IMG/VR virus record: IMGVR_UViG_3300017940_000560
Location: 1-29,776 of that record
Reading direction: 5' to 3' (one strand)
Source of the DNA: a virus
Length of the DNA: 29,776 nt
How positions within the stretch are numbered: the first letter of the stretch is position 1; each line of letters opens with the position of its first letter. This document shows, one piece after another, positions 23,201 through 29,776 of the stretch. The notes beneath the pieces are model-generated. The model had not been told where the DNA came from. It did not search any database and saw nothing but the letters and a program-made list of their open reading frames with translations. The translations under genes and the position numbers were made by a program.

Positions 23201-24742
23201 GAGTTCGAGGTCTGGCCGATGCTCGCGCCGACCGCCTGGATGTGGATTACGGCCACTAACCCCACGCTCGTACTCTCGAGTTCGACGCAATCACAGTTGC
23301 TGCCCAATATGGTCTTGCCGGACGGGCCGAGCCAGGCGATTCGAGACTCGGAAGGATCGAGCGACGTGGGCGAGTTTACGATCGAGTGCAACGACCCGGG
23401 CGGCTCGCTGCGCTCGCTGGCGGCGCAGCAAGCGCTGATTGGCCAGATCGCGGTGTTTTCGATGGGCTTCTCCGGCCTGGCGCTCAATGACTTCATGCCG
23501 CTGCACACCGTCACCATCAAGGGTGTGGGATTTTCATCCGACGGCAAAGTGCAAATTACGTGCTCGGATTTGCAGCGGTATATCGCGGGTGCGATGATTT
23601 GGCCCAATGGCGGCCCGAGCGAGTGGCTGCCCGGCCAGCCCGCTCCGCCGTTTCCCATTGGCGATTCGTGGCTCGCGAACGCCTTTCCCACTTCTGACAA
23701 GAACCCGCGCCAACTTTCCGGCCATCCACTCGACTTGTTACTGGCCGCGCTTCAGAATGAGCTCGGCGTGGGCCAGGACCCCGCCTTGACCCCGATCCTG
23801 ACTGGCGTCGGTACGACCAGCCAAGTGATGGCCAATCCTTACTGGGTGAAGTACGTTCCCGGCCACCCGGAAACACTGATAAATCCCAACCCATTTATCG
23901 ATATCCCAGGCATTCTGGCGCTACGCGATGGCATATACGGCGGCGCGCACTTCGAGTTCACCATCACGACAGGCATGCAGGCAAAAAGCTGGATCGAGGA
24001 TTACATCCTCAAGCCGCTCGGACTGGTCGTGGTCATCCGCGCGTCCGGCGCAATTTCACTGGTGCCCGTCAAGAATCCCGCCGGCCTGACGCCAGTCTAT
24101 TCCTTTACGGACTCCAACGTGATCGGCATTCCCGAGGTCACCCGCGACCCGGTGGTCAACATGCTGACTACGCGCCTTGAACCCGACGATGGCGGGCCCA
24201 TGTCGGCGGCCCGCGGGTTCCAGAACCAGTGGTTTTTTCAGGAAAACGATTCCATCAATCTGCACAAGTACGTTTACAACCAACAGGTGGAGTCCACCGG
24301 GTTGCGAGTGAATTACGGCGGCTATTTGTGGTCGTATCTGCTGGCGGACTGGCTGTTCCGCAGTTACGCCTTTGATACGCCACGGTATAAGGTGACTTCC
24401 TTCTTGAGCGCGGTCGGGGTGGAAGTGGGGGATTACGTTACTCTTTCACATCGCAAAGTGACGGACCTGAATCCCCAGGGCAATGGCGGAGTGGGGATTT
24501 CCAACGTTCTTTGCAAGGTGATGAGCCGTCAACCCAGCTACGCCAAAGGCCAAATGCAGTTTGAGCTGCTCGATGCCCGGTTTATGGGTCTTTCGACGCC
24601 CTATCAGATCGCGCCGGCGTCGCTTGGTTTGCCGGTTTGGGCCGACCTGACGCCAGCGCAGAAGGCGGAGTACATGGTGATCTCGGCAAGCGCGACGGGC
24701 GGGACGTATAGCGATGGCACGCCGGGAAACACCATTTTTTAG
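20285..24742 (+). CDS. Giant tail hub protein with apparent carbohydrate-active domain
   Basis: Residues ~157-238 (VYSFGQMIVDSNNNTQM..., then GALTGDDAQVWKLV) follow the W/G/D pattern of small phage beta-modules. Residues ~430-500 and ~650-990 look like two halves of an (alpha/alpha)-toroid of glycosidase type (FIYDDALAIIAYSASG, DQAYIRTGAMAWVCYAYALY, STEHQVDLWFAF, LPWEFEVWPMLA). Between them, at ~512-640, lies a beta-sandwich-like insert resembling carbohydrate-binding domains. Residues ~1025-1485 read as a tail hub (VGEFTIECNDPGGSL, VTIKGVGFSSDGKVQITC, FQNQWFFQENDSI). The protein probably docks at the tail tip and attacks surface sugar, but catalytic residues cannot be assigned here. ATG 20285 has GGCGGAGG upstream. 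A GTG at 20234 would add 17 residues. Confidence 0.65.
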   Translation: MAAVKGYYPGSYYADLNKAVAWLLARQTGPVGNWQANALLTAGATPSPQTPGQSSGFIECGLSSETNFITGQMVSEAQGTPFLYNQIENIVLQLPAGLYPDTQLGPDGYPINESPQPLGWGSLLVNSYQITPAMIAATNYLLSDGSANLTPGPPQTPGVYAKWVAGAVYSFGQMIVDSNNNTQMALVTGQTCASGIAGCGGGNPPNWPATLGALTGDDAQVWKLVALGYQNVGWLALGYVFNLLRPLSYYRVDLFVHTDVFYYQGSSSLYTTALGGDAFESAGTFSVASVAPGLLLAVLYPASVAQPASGWSGAQVPAGWVAHSNMGIGSQLSNYKAQVFVKTDIEYLQEDNIPILMQADDFHARCGSSVWPGEGAPTVHVLYNDPVAGWITVYSSMQSLAAYQGLARSFDVPTSDPLYDPNPTLSNAAALQNRSFIYDDALAIIAYSASGNFASAQKVIQQLNDLLDHPGYLANAVLENGEDGNSASRWNKSNASDSITDVNDPTEPPYGAGLVVDFHAANAGDYFTYTGSGLPASTESQIEWQHSEAAGVGFSFDISVTTANGAVTDVLVTSGAEAPALFNAGTKTITLAIGPGAGTYRTQLVNLASLISSLASDTLSSITGFRITLDAAGDLKFDNLSIGNIQPADSLSFSYDVYNGQIDQAYIRTGAMAWVCYAYALYMQMSTDFSHVLYLQRMLNFLLTLQSSASDLTNGLFYMGYGQYQDPGYQFVPGEQLAVSTEHQVDLWFAFTRAAALLPTASLNLIKTGQLTSAQASSLTALATMLSTAAATIWTNLLAGLYIAPAGNVPGHFAQGASASGLDTSQALDASGAWTAMLADANARDDIALQCLEFAYANFLLNNETIVKSNGASTWNEAYALATPFSGMKPYNDSSGGYSGSPASVWQEGTWGMIAALLRLYSTPGLADYFAGLGTTTDAVLSALVTGQCNILQATGNGSLVGYSLAARGLPWEFEVWPMLAPTAWMWITATNPTLVLSSSTQSQLLPNMVLPDGPSQAIRDSEGSSDVGEFTIECNDPGGSLRSLAAQQALIGQIAVFSMGFSGLALNDFMPLHTVTIKGVGFSSDGKVQITCSDLQRYIAGAMIWPNGGPSEWLPGQPAPPFPIGDSWLANAFPTSDKNPRQLSGHPLDLLLAALQNELGVGQDPALTPILTGVGTTSQVMANPYWVKYVPGHPETLINPNPFIDIPGILALRDGIYGGAHFEFTITTGMQAKSWIEDYILKPLGLVVVIRASGAISLVPVKNPAGLTPVYSFTDSNVIGIPEVTRDPVVNMLTTRLEPDDGGPMSAARGFQNQWFFQENDSINLHKYVYNQQVESTGLRVNYGGYLWSYLLADWLFRSYAFDTPRYKVTSFLSAVGVEVGDYVTLSHRKVTDLNPQGNGGVGISNVLCKVMSRQPSYAKGQMQFELLDARFMGLSTPYQIAPASLGLPVWADLTPAQKAEYMVISASATGGTYSDGTPGNTIF

Positions 24743-24823
24743 ATTTTTGCACGACGATTGATGATTGGAACAAAGCGCTTTCATTCGTCCATCCGCCTTC
24801 GGCAATTATAGAGGAGATTAACC

Positions 24824-25327
24824 ATGTCCCAGCTATTGCTCAGCGCCATACCCGGTTTCATCGATTTGCCCGACGCCTCGATTTCGGCAAACCAGCCGCT
24901 CACCGACTATTCCATGATCAAGATCTCGCAGAACGCCAAGTTTGCCGCGGTGCGCCCCGAGTTGATTTATATGGGCTTCTACGCAAATGGGAACACCGTG
25001 CCCGTGCCGGCCAGCCCGGTCGATGGTTACCAGTATTCTTATCCTGAGTGCCTGTTCATCCCTATTTTTGCAGCGAGCCGCCCGCCGGGGCCGGGATTCA
25101 CGCCGGGACAAACTGCTTTCCCGTCGCTCTCGAATTCAAACGGCGGCGCGGGACAAATTTACAGATGGATCGTGGACATCAACGACGCCAACGGCATAGT
25201 GACCACGGTGGTCAGTTACTACGTGGGGGGCGGCGCAGAAACCCCGACTAATGACGGCACGGTGAAAGTGTATTGCTTGGCCACAAGATCGAGCGTGAAT
25301 CTGCCGCTCGGAGTCTCATCAGATTAA
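24824..25327 (+). CDS. Distal tail/virion protein (unrecognised)
   Basis: The 167-residue product is beta-rich and Pro/Ser/Tyr-rich, for example ELIYMGFYANGNTVPVPASP (residues ~46-65) and IYRWIVDINDANGIVTTVVSYYVGGG (~113-138, region only). It lies between the hub and the fibre region and is probably a tail tip or fibre-attachment protein. No known family is recognised. The ribosome binding site GAGGAG is well placed before ATG 24824. The preceding spacer (24743-24823) is one of the few without an inverted repeat. Confidence 0.5.
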   Translation: MSQLLLSAIPGFIDLPDASISANQPLTDYSMIKISQNAKFAAVRPELIYMGFYANGNTVPVPASPVDGYQYSYPECLFIPIFAASRPPGPGFTPGQTAFPSLSNSNGGAGQIYRWIVDINDANGIVTTVVSYYVGGGAETPTNDGTVKVYCLATRSSVNLPLGVSSD

Positions 25328-25425
25328 GGAGGTCAGGGCTTAGGAGCTGGGGAACGGGGTTTGCCGAAGCGCCTTTTGCTTTGGCTAATCTCGAATCCCC
25401 TATCCCCGATTCCTGGATTTCGAAC
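25328..25425. repeat. Intergenic inverted repeat, diverged family D/F
   Basis: GGAGCTGGGGAACGGGG (from about 25345) faces CGAATCCCCTATCCCCGATTCC (about 25390-25413), around a centre containing GCCGAAGCGCC and GCTTTGGC. The upstream frame from 25273 reads through it, but those residues are repeat translation. The next ATG is taken as 25426, which has no clear ribosome binding site. Confidence 0.75.
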
Positions 25426-26088
25426 ATGGCGATCGTAAGAACAGTTTTGCCGCGAAAAGGAATTATCGAGCCGCAGCACGGAAACAACTACGAAACTGAC
25501 CTGGACACCAACTGGCAGACCATTGACTCGCTTTTGCAGGACGCCAACGACGTCCGGAATGCGGTCCTGGCCGCTGGGACTGTCGCCGCGTGGCTTGGCG
25601 ACATTGGCCTATCTGGTGTGATCGCCGGCTTCACGCTTGCAACTTCGGCGAATTTGACGCCGGGTCTTTCACCGGGAGTGCTCTACGCGCAAGGAATGCG
25701 CTGGGCTCCTTCGTCCCCGACCCCCTCAGCGGCGCCGGCCAGCTCCACGAGTTTCCTGTGGTGGAGTTCGATCACCGGGTTCTATTTCAATCTGACGGGG
25801 TCGCCGGCAACGCCGGGCGACGCATATCTCGGCAGCGTGACCACCGACGCGACCCACGTCCTCGCGGTGACAAACGCCACCAAGGTTTACGGTCGGCTGG
25901 CCGTGAGTGCCGCGGCAGCGGGCAATTTTTCAACTAACCACAATCTTGGGCGGGCACCGCTGGGCGCAATCATTTACATGACCTCCGGCGGAGCGCTGTG
26001 GTTTCAACCAACAACTCTGTTCGACGCTACCAACCTGTATCTCACCGCCTCGGATGCGGGGGTCACGGCGAGCATTCAGATTTGGTAA
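25426..26088 (+). CDS. Tail/fibre-associated protein
   Basis: The 220-residue protein starts MAIVRTVLPRKGIIEPQHG, followed by ETDLDTNWQTIDSLLQDAND (residues ~22-41), a motif often found near the N-terminus of phage proteins that attach to tail tips. The remainder is beta-prone and Ser/Thr/Ala/Gly-rich (TPGDAYLGSVTTDATHVLAV, TNHNLGRAPLGAIIYM, ASIQIW). It probably belongs to the adsorption apparatus with its neighbours. The family is not recognised beyond this general pattern. Confidence 0.5.
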   Translation: MAIVRTVLPRKGIIEPQHGNNYETDLDTNWQTIDSLLQDANDVRNAVLAAGTVAAWLGDIGLSGVIAGFTLATSANLTPGLSPGVLYAQGMRWAPSSPTPSAAPASSTSFLWWSSITGFYFNLTGSPATPGDAYLGSVTTDATHVLAVTNATKVYGRLAVSAAAAGNFSTNHNLGRAPLGAIIYMTSGGALWFQPTTLFDATNLYLTASDAGVTASIQIW

Positions 26089-26171
26089 GCGTGCGGCGCC
26101 ATTAGCGCACGACTTTGAATTAAGGCCTGCCCTTGCTGGTGATTTTGAAGCCAGGTCCATGAGGTGATCGT

Positions 26172-29100
26172 ATGTTGAAAGCAGCATCTAAAAGTCAAAA
26201 GCTAGAAGTTAGGAGTCAGGAGTCAGGAGTCAGGGGTCGGAACGGGCACGATGCGCTGCGAGTTGCTCTGATCGTGGTCGTTCTAACTTGCTCGTCACTC
26301 TTCACTCGTCACTCGTCACTAGTTTTGGGGCAGCAGCCGCAGGCGGAAGGCGGCCAGCCCGTTTACGCCGTCAATGCGAAGTACGTCCAGGGCGTGGGTC
26401 CTGGCTATTGGGTGACGGCGGGGACTTGGCCCAACGTGAACATTGCCGCGGGAACGGCTTTTTGCGGCAATCCGCAGGCCCCAGTCAGCTATCCCGGCGG
26501 CACCCTGCCCATGACCGCGAGCGCGACGAATTACGTGTATCTGGACCCAGCCAATAACTGTGTGCCGGCCTCTAACACCAGCGGCTTCGTCGCCGGTCAA
26601 GTCCCTCTGGCGGAAGTCAGCACGGGGAGCTCGTCCATCAACTCGATCACCGACGTGCGAACTTGGTCTGTGCCGCAGCCGCTGGGCACCGACTCCACGG
26701 GTCACGTCGAGGCCACGCGATTCTGCGACCAATTTTCCGGTTCCACGCCTTGTGCCAGCGCCATCTCAAATGCCGGAACGAACGGCGCGCTCATCGTGAA
26801 TCCCGCGAGCAAGTCCAGCTCCACGGAGGCAATCTGCGGCGCGGGCAGTATCTACAGCGGCATCACCTCGATGACAGGTAACTCCAATGGGTGCTCGAAT
26901 AGTCCCAATCTCCAGGTTTGGGACTTCCGCGACGGGCTTCACGTCACCAACTACGATTCGCCGGGCAACGCGACTGACAGCGGCGGCCTTCCGAATCTCA
27001 TCGTCGGCAATCAGTGGGTGGGGAATCGCTACCGAAGCAGCGGCTATACTCAGTTCATGAATGTAGTGGAAAACGAGTTTTCCCAGAAGGTCTTTGATGG
27101 CGGAAGGAATCTCTACAACTGGCCCTATTACGCCGACAAAAGCGTCTTCAAGGCCGTTAACATCGCCGGACAGTACTACACGCCTGCTGAACACATTCCT
27201 CTGAGCATCCAGACGCTCAGCGGGGCGACGGGCGACACCATCGGCCTCGAAGTGTTGAGCATGAACTACGGAGGCGCGAGCACGATGGGTGACGAGGGGT
27301 TGGAGTCGGCCGGCTTCACCGCTTATCAGGTGAGTGACGTATACTCCGGCACGATCTGTGGTCCGCCCTCCTGCCCTGCATTATCTCAAGGGGCCACGCA
27401 GATCACCGTGAGCAATCTCCAGTCCGAGACCGAGCAGGGCGCCGGGCGCCCGTTGCTCGATATTTCCAAAGGCAGCAATGGCACGCTCTCTTCCCTTGGG
27501 ACGTATAACCTCGGCGCATGGACCTGGCCGCAGTATGTTGGCAACGGCACGTCGTGGACTGCGAACACCGTGCTGGCCCTGACCGACGCTGCGATCCCGG
27601 GTCCGAACTGCAACCCTACTACCACCCTGCCTGCCACCTGCACAGTGACGCCGGCCAGTTACACCATGGGGACGAACTTGAGCGGTGTCACCACTAACAC
27701 GCCCATCGTCATCGGCGATGACGGAAGTTACGAGATTGTGAAAGCCACTGCCTTCTCCGGAAACCCTCAAACCGCCTTCACTGCGACTTTCAATAAGCCG
27801 CACCCTCCGGGAGCGGTAGTGAGCATTGCCAACGGTGGCGCGTGCGCATCGGGCAACGCTGGAGCCTGCGCGGGTTACTATGTCGAGTTGGTCTCGGACC
27901 GTTACGGCGAGGCTGGATATAGTTCGACGTGCGGAGTCTCGCCCGCGGTGAACTGTGTTCGTCAGGCGTTCCCGATACTTGCCGTCACTGACAGCTCCCA
28001 CCTGATTCCATGGGCGGTTGGCAACAACGGAATCGGTTACTCCGGCCATGGGATCAGCGGAAGCTGCTCGCCACCCACCTGCACGGGCTGGCAGCAGTCC
28101 AACCAGTACTACGTTTTTCCGGGGGCCGAGGTTCTTTCGTGGCAGCAAAACGGGAAGCTTTCGGACACGGCAACGCTGGCCCCGAACAACGTCAACTGGG
28201 CAAGCGGCGAGATGGTCGAAAATCAACACTACTGGCAATTCGATTCCAGCGCGAACGTGTTCTCCGGCGTGCACAAATTATTGCCCTACGTGGGGAACGC
28301 GCCGAGCAGCACGATGCTGATTCAACTGTCCGGGCACGGATGGCAGAGGAGCGAAAATGCGATTGGCGTCCAAAATTTGAACGACCCGTCAGAGTATGCG
28401 GACTATGTCAATGGGGCTCCCTTCTCGCCGCCTGCCGTGATCACTGCTCAAGGGCTATTCTTCTACGGAATGTGGCTCCCGACTGCCCCCAGCGTTTACG
28501 GTGGCGCAGCCATCCGGATTGGCTGCCCGGCTGCGCAAGTGAATAACGGGACCCCCGTCAACACGGGCACGAACTGTTCCGCCAATCAGCCCGTCTACGA
28601 CATGATAAACTCTGACGCTGCGGGGTCGGACTCTCTCTACCTCAATCCTTCGTCTTCACAGTTTGTCTTGACAGCCTCGAACGGCACCAAATCTTATATC
28701 TTCGGAGCGAGCGCGCTCAGCGTACCGCAGACGATCACACCCTCCTCCGCCGGCGTCGGGGACCTTGGGTCGGCCTCGCTCCCGTTCGGCAACCTGTGGC
28801 TGGGCAGTGCGGCTACCAACAACATCAAAGTCACCGGCACGGCAACAGGCGCGCGCACCCAGACCCTGCAAGACGTGACCGACACCTTCGTCTACAGGGC
28901 TTCTGTCGACACGTTGACTAACAAGACGCTGACCTCGCCCGTGATCAATGGGGGCGTGACGTCGACCGGCGCCATCTCGCTCACCGCGGGCGGAACGAAC
29001 CAGAACGTCACACTCACGCCTAGCGGCACGGGCGCGGTTACGGCGCGAAACTTTGCCACATCACTGAACGTCGTGACGTTCTCAGGGACGCCTACCTTCG

Positions 29101-29357
29101 ACGCGTCCCTCGGCAACACCCAAAAGATTACGCTCACCGGCAACGTCACCAGTTCGACGCTCGCCAACGCTTCTGCGGGCGAGCAATTGAACTTCATCAT
29201 CTGCCAGGACTCGACCGGCAGCAGGACCTTCGTCTGGCCCTCAAACGTGAAGGGCGCAATGACGATTGGCTCGACCGCCTCGAAATGCAGCGCGCAGAGC
29301 TTTGTGTTCGACGGCAGCAACGCGGAAGCAACCTCTCCAGGCGTCACTAACATGTGA
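26172..29357 (+). CDS. Large exported tail-fibre/tailspike-like protein
   Basis: The 1061-residue product has a basic/polar n-region, a hydrophobic core (LRVALIVVVLTCSSLF) and a plausible signal cleavage near VLGQQ. Residues ~65-175 form a beta-domain with YVYLDPANNC, PLAEVSTGSSSI and ITDVRTWS, as in phage fibre N-domains. The large middle (GDTIGLEVLSMNYGGASTM...) is beta-rich and could be a beta-helix. The end is typical fibre sequence: GSASLPFGNLWLGSAATNN, VDTLTNKTLTSPVING and LTPSGTGAVTARNFATS. It probably binds host surface structures. GAGGTGATCGT places the ribosome binding site before ATG 26172, so the N-terminal signal segment, encoded by repeat words, is included. Confidence 0.62.
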   Translation: MLKAASKSQKLEVRSQESGVRGRNGHDALRVALIVVVLTCSSLFTRHSSLVLGQQPQAEGGQPVYAVNAKYVQGVGPGYWVTAGTWPNVNIAAGTAFCGNPQAPVSYPGGTLPMTASATNYVYLDPANNCVPASNTSGFVAGQVPLAEVSTGSSSINSITDVRTWSVPQPLGTDSTGHVEATRFCDQFSGSTPCASAISNAGTNGALIVNPASKSSSTEAICGAGSIYSGITSMTGNSNGCSNSPNLQVWDFRDGLHVTNYDSPGNATDSGGLPNLIVGNQWVGNRYRSSGYTQFMNVVENEFSQKVFDGGRNLYNWPYYADKSVFKAVNIAGQYYTPAEHIPLSIQTLSGATGDTIGLEVLSMNYGGASTMGDEGLESAGFTAYQVSDVYSGTICGPPSCPALSQGATQITVSNLQSETEQGAGRPLLDISKGSNGTLSSLGTYNLGAWTWPQYVGNGTSWTANTVLALTDAAIPGPNCNPTTTLPATCTVTPASYTMGTNLSGVTTNTPIVIGDDGSYEIVKATAFSGNPQTAFTATFNKPHPPGAVVSIANGGACASGNAGACAGYYVELVSDRYGEAGYSSTCGVSPAVNCVRQAFPILAVTDSSHLIPWAVGNNGIGYSGHGISGSCSPPTCTGWQQSNQYYVFPGAEVLSWQQNGKLSDTATLAPNNVNWASGEMVENQHYWQFDSSANVFSGVHKLLPYVGNAPSSTMLIQLSGHGWQRSENAIGVQNLNDPSEYADYVNGAPFSPPAVITAQGLFFYGMWLPTAPSVYGGAAIRIGCPAAQVNNGTPVNTGTNCSANQPVYDMINSDAAGSDSLYLNPSSSQFVLTASNGTKSYIFGASALSVPQTITPSSAGVGDLGSASLPFGNLWLGSAATNNIKVTGTATGARTQTLQDVTDTFVYRASVDTLTNKTLTSPVINGGVTSTGAISLTAGGTNQNVTLTPSGTGAVTARNFATSLNVVTFSGTPTFDASLGNTQKITLTGNVTSSTLANASAGEQLNFIICQDSTGSRTFVWPSNVKGAMTIGSTASKCSAQSFVFDGSNAEATSPGVTNM
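26191..26330. repeat. In-frame repeat words forming the fibre signal-peptide region
   Basis: AGTCAGGAGTCAGGAGTCAGG words and CTCGTCACTCTTCACTCGTCACTCG-type words flank a unique centre. CAAAAGCTAG (26196-26205) pairs with CTAGTTTTG (26319-26327), apart from one unpaired base, so the outer ends are inverted, while the inner words are only loosely complementary. It encodes QKLEVRSQESGVRGR on one side and CSSLFTRHSSLVL on the other. Confidence 0.6.
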
Positions 29358-29776
29358 GGGCGTTGCCGATCTCTTGAAATCGGACTGTGTCATGCGCGGT
29401 CAGAATTCCCAAAAGCCGGACGGCCAGCGATGACTTGCGAGTGCACTTTCCTTCCTCGATTGGGCCACAACTGGGAAGATGCAAGAGTTCTCCGCCCTAC
29501 CCAACGAGCCGCTCCCCGCCGCTCGCCTCAAGCCGTGGTAAAATAACCCGATAAGCTTGAACGGGGGAATTGCCTGTCCTGGGGAAACCTGGGATGGGGA
29601 GGTCGTGTCAAGACGTGAACGGGCGCTCCTCGCTATTTTATTGAATCGACATGTAGATGGATGACGCCCGCCGCAGAAGCGCTCGAGTGATGTTAGCTCT
29701 GCCCATTCGAGTGCGCGGCATGTCCACAGAAAACAAGTTTTTTGACGAATCGACACAAACCATCCTGATCAGTCAG
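29358..29776. other. Non-coding tail end of the window
   Basis: No convincing gene was found in these 419 bases after the last fibre gene. A small hairpin (CCGAT 29366-29370 with ATCGG 29379-29383) lies just after the fibre stop but has no T-run. TGGTAAAATAA (about 29535-29545) is AT-rich and could be a -10 element, without a clear -35. No attachment site, tRNA or known riboswitch could be recognised. None of the inverted-repeat word families is present, unlike most spacers upstream, so this may be the edge of the phage late operon. Confidence 0.4.

Noticed and set aside
25273-25425. Start at 25273 for the fibre-associated gene.
   Set aside because: It would overlap the end of the previous gene and translate a repeat-filled spacer. 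The protein pattern begins at ATG 25426.
187-26330. Repeated short words might be CRISPR arrays.
   Set aside because: The words are degenerate, lack regular spacers and are arranged as inverted arms, with no cas genes nearby.
29530-29550. AT-rich TGGTAAAATAA as a promoter for a downstream gene.
   Set aside because: No -35 box at suitable spacing and no gene start is visible in the window, so it is only noted in the end-region entry.
29400-29756. A 118-codon open frame on the minus strand at the window end.
   Set aside because: Composition is unlike the other genes, with no domain or motif. It runs against a wholly forward gene set and looks like a chance frame.

Overview
The window is the late structural region of a tailed bacteriophage or prophage. 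Every supported gene reads left to right, many start within a few bases of the previous stop or overlap it, and the base composition is GC-rich. The head genes follow the order of Mu-like (transposable) phages: a winged-helix-like small protein, small terminase, gp28-like large terminase, gp29/DUF935-like portal, Mu I-like protease with a fused scaffold, cement protein, major capsid protein, connector and gpG-like protein. The tail genes look siphoviral: tail tube, a pair of overlapping chaperone frames, a short tape measure, distal tail proteins, a giant hub and fibres. No integrase, transposase, repressor, endolysin, tRNA, rRNA or CRISPR array is visible, so lifestyle cannot be decided here. 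The host is probably an acidobacterium. That is an inference from memory of similar low-complexity palindromic spacers and secreted-protein styles in that phylum, not something proved by the sequence.

Layout: 1-1454 holds small membrane proteins, including a GTA-type three-helix holin. 1599-8597 holds packaging, portal and protease/scaffold. 8699-12124 holds cement, capsid, connector and neck/tail-completion genes. 12121-16904 holds two exported fibre-like or enzyme-like proteins lying unexpectedly between the neck genes and the tail tube gene. 17032-20214 holds the tail tube, chaperones, tape measure and small tail genes. 20285-24742 is a 1485-residue hub with an apparent carbohydrate-active region. 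24824-29357 holds distal tail proteins and a large fibre. 29358-29776 has no convincing gene.

The most striking feature is the repeats. Most gene junctions carry an imperfect inverted repeat whose arms are built from short degenerate words (about 6-10 bases), and about ten such word families alternate along the window. The same families also lie inside open reading frames without breaking them: at least four places in the large terminase, four in the protease/scaffold gene, and the ends of the small terminase and a tail chaperone. One family always reads in the same frame, giving RDSGFG...PEPR peptides. In three exported proteins the repeat supplies the signal-peptide region: the purine-rich arm encodes the polar or basic n-region and the pyrimidine-rich arm encodes the hydrophobic core. 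A second class, compact hairpins with 6-9 bp stems and 2-5 nt loops, is scattered through spacers and coding sequence.
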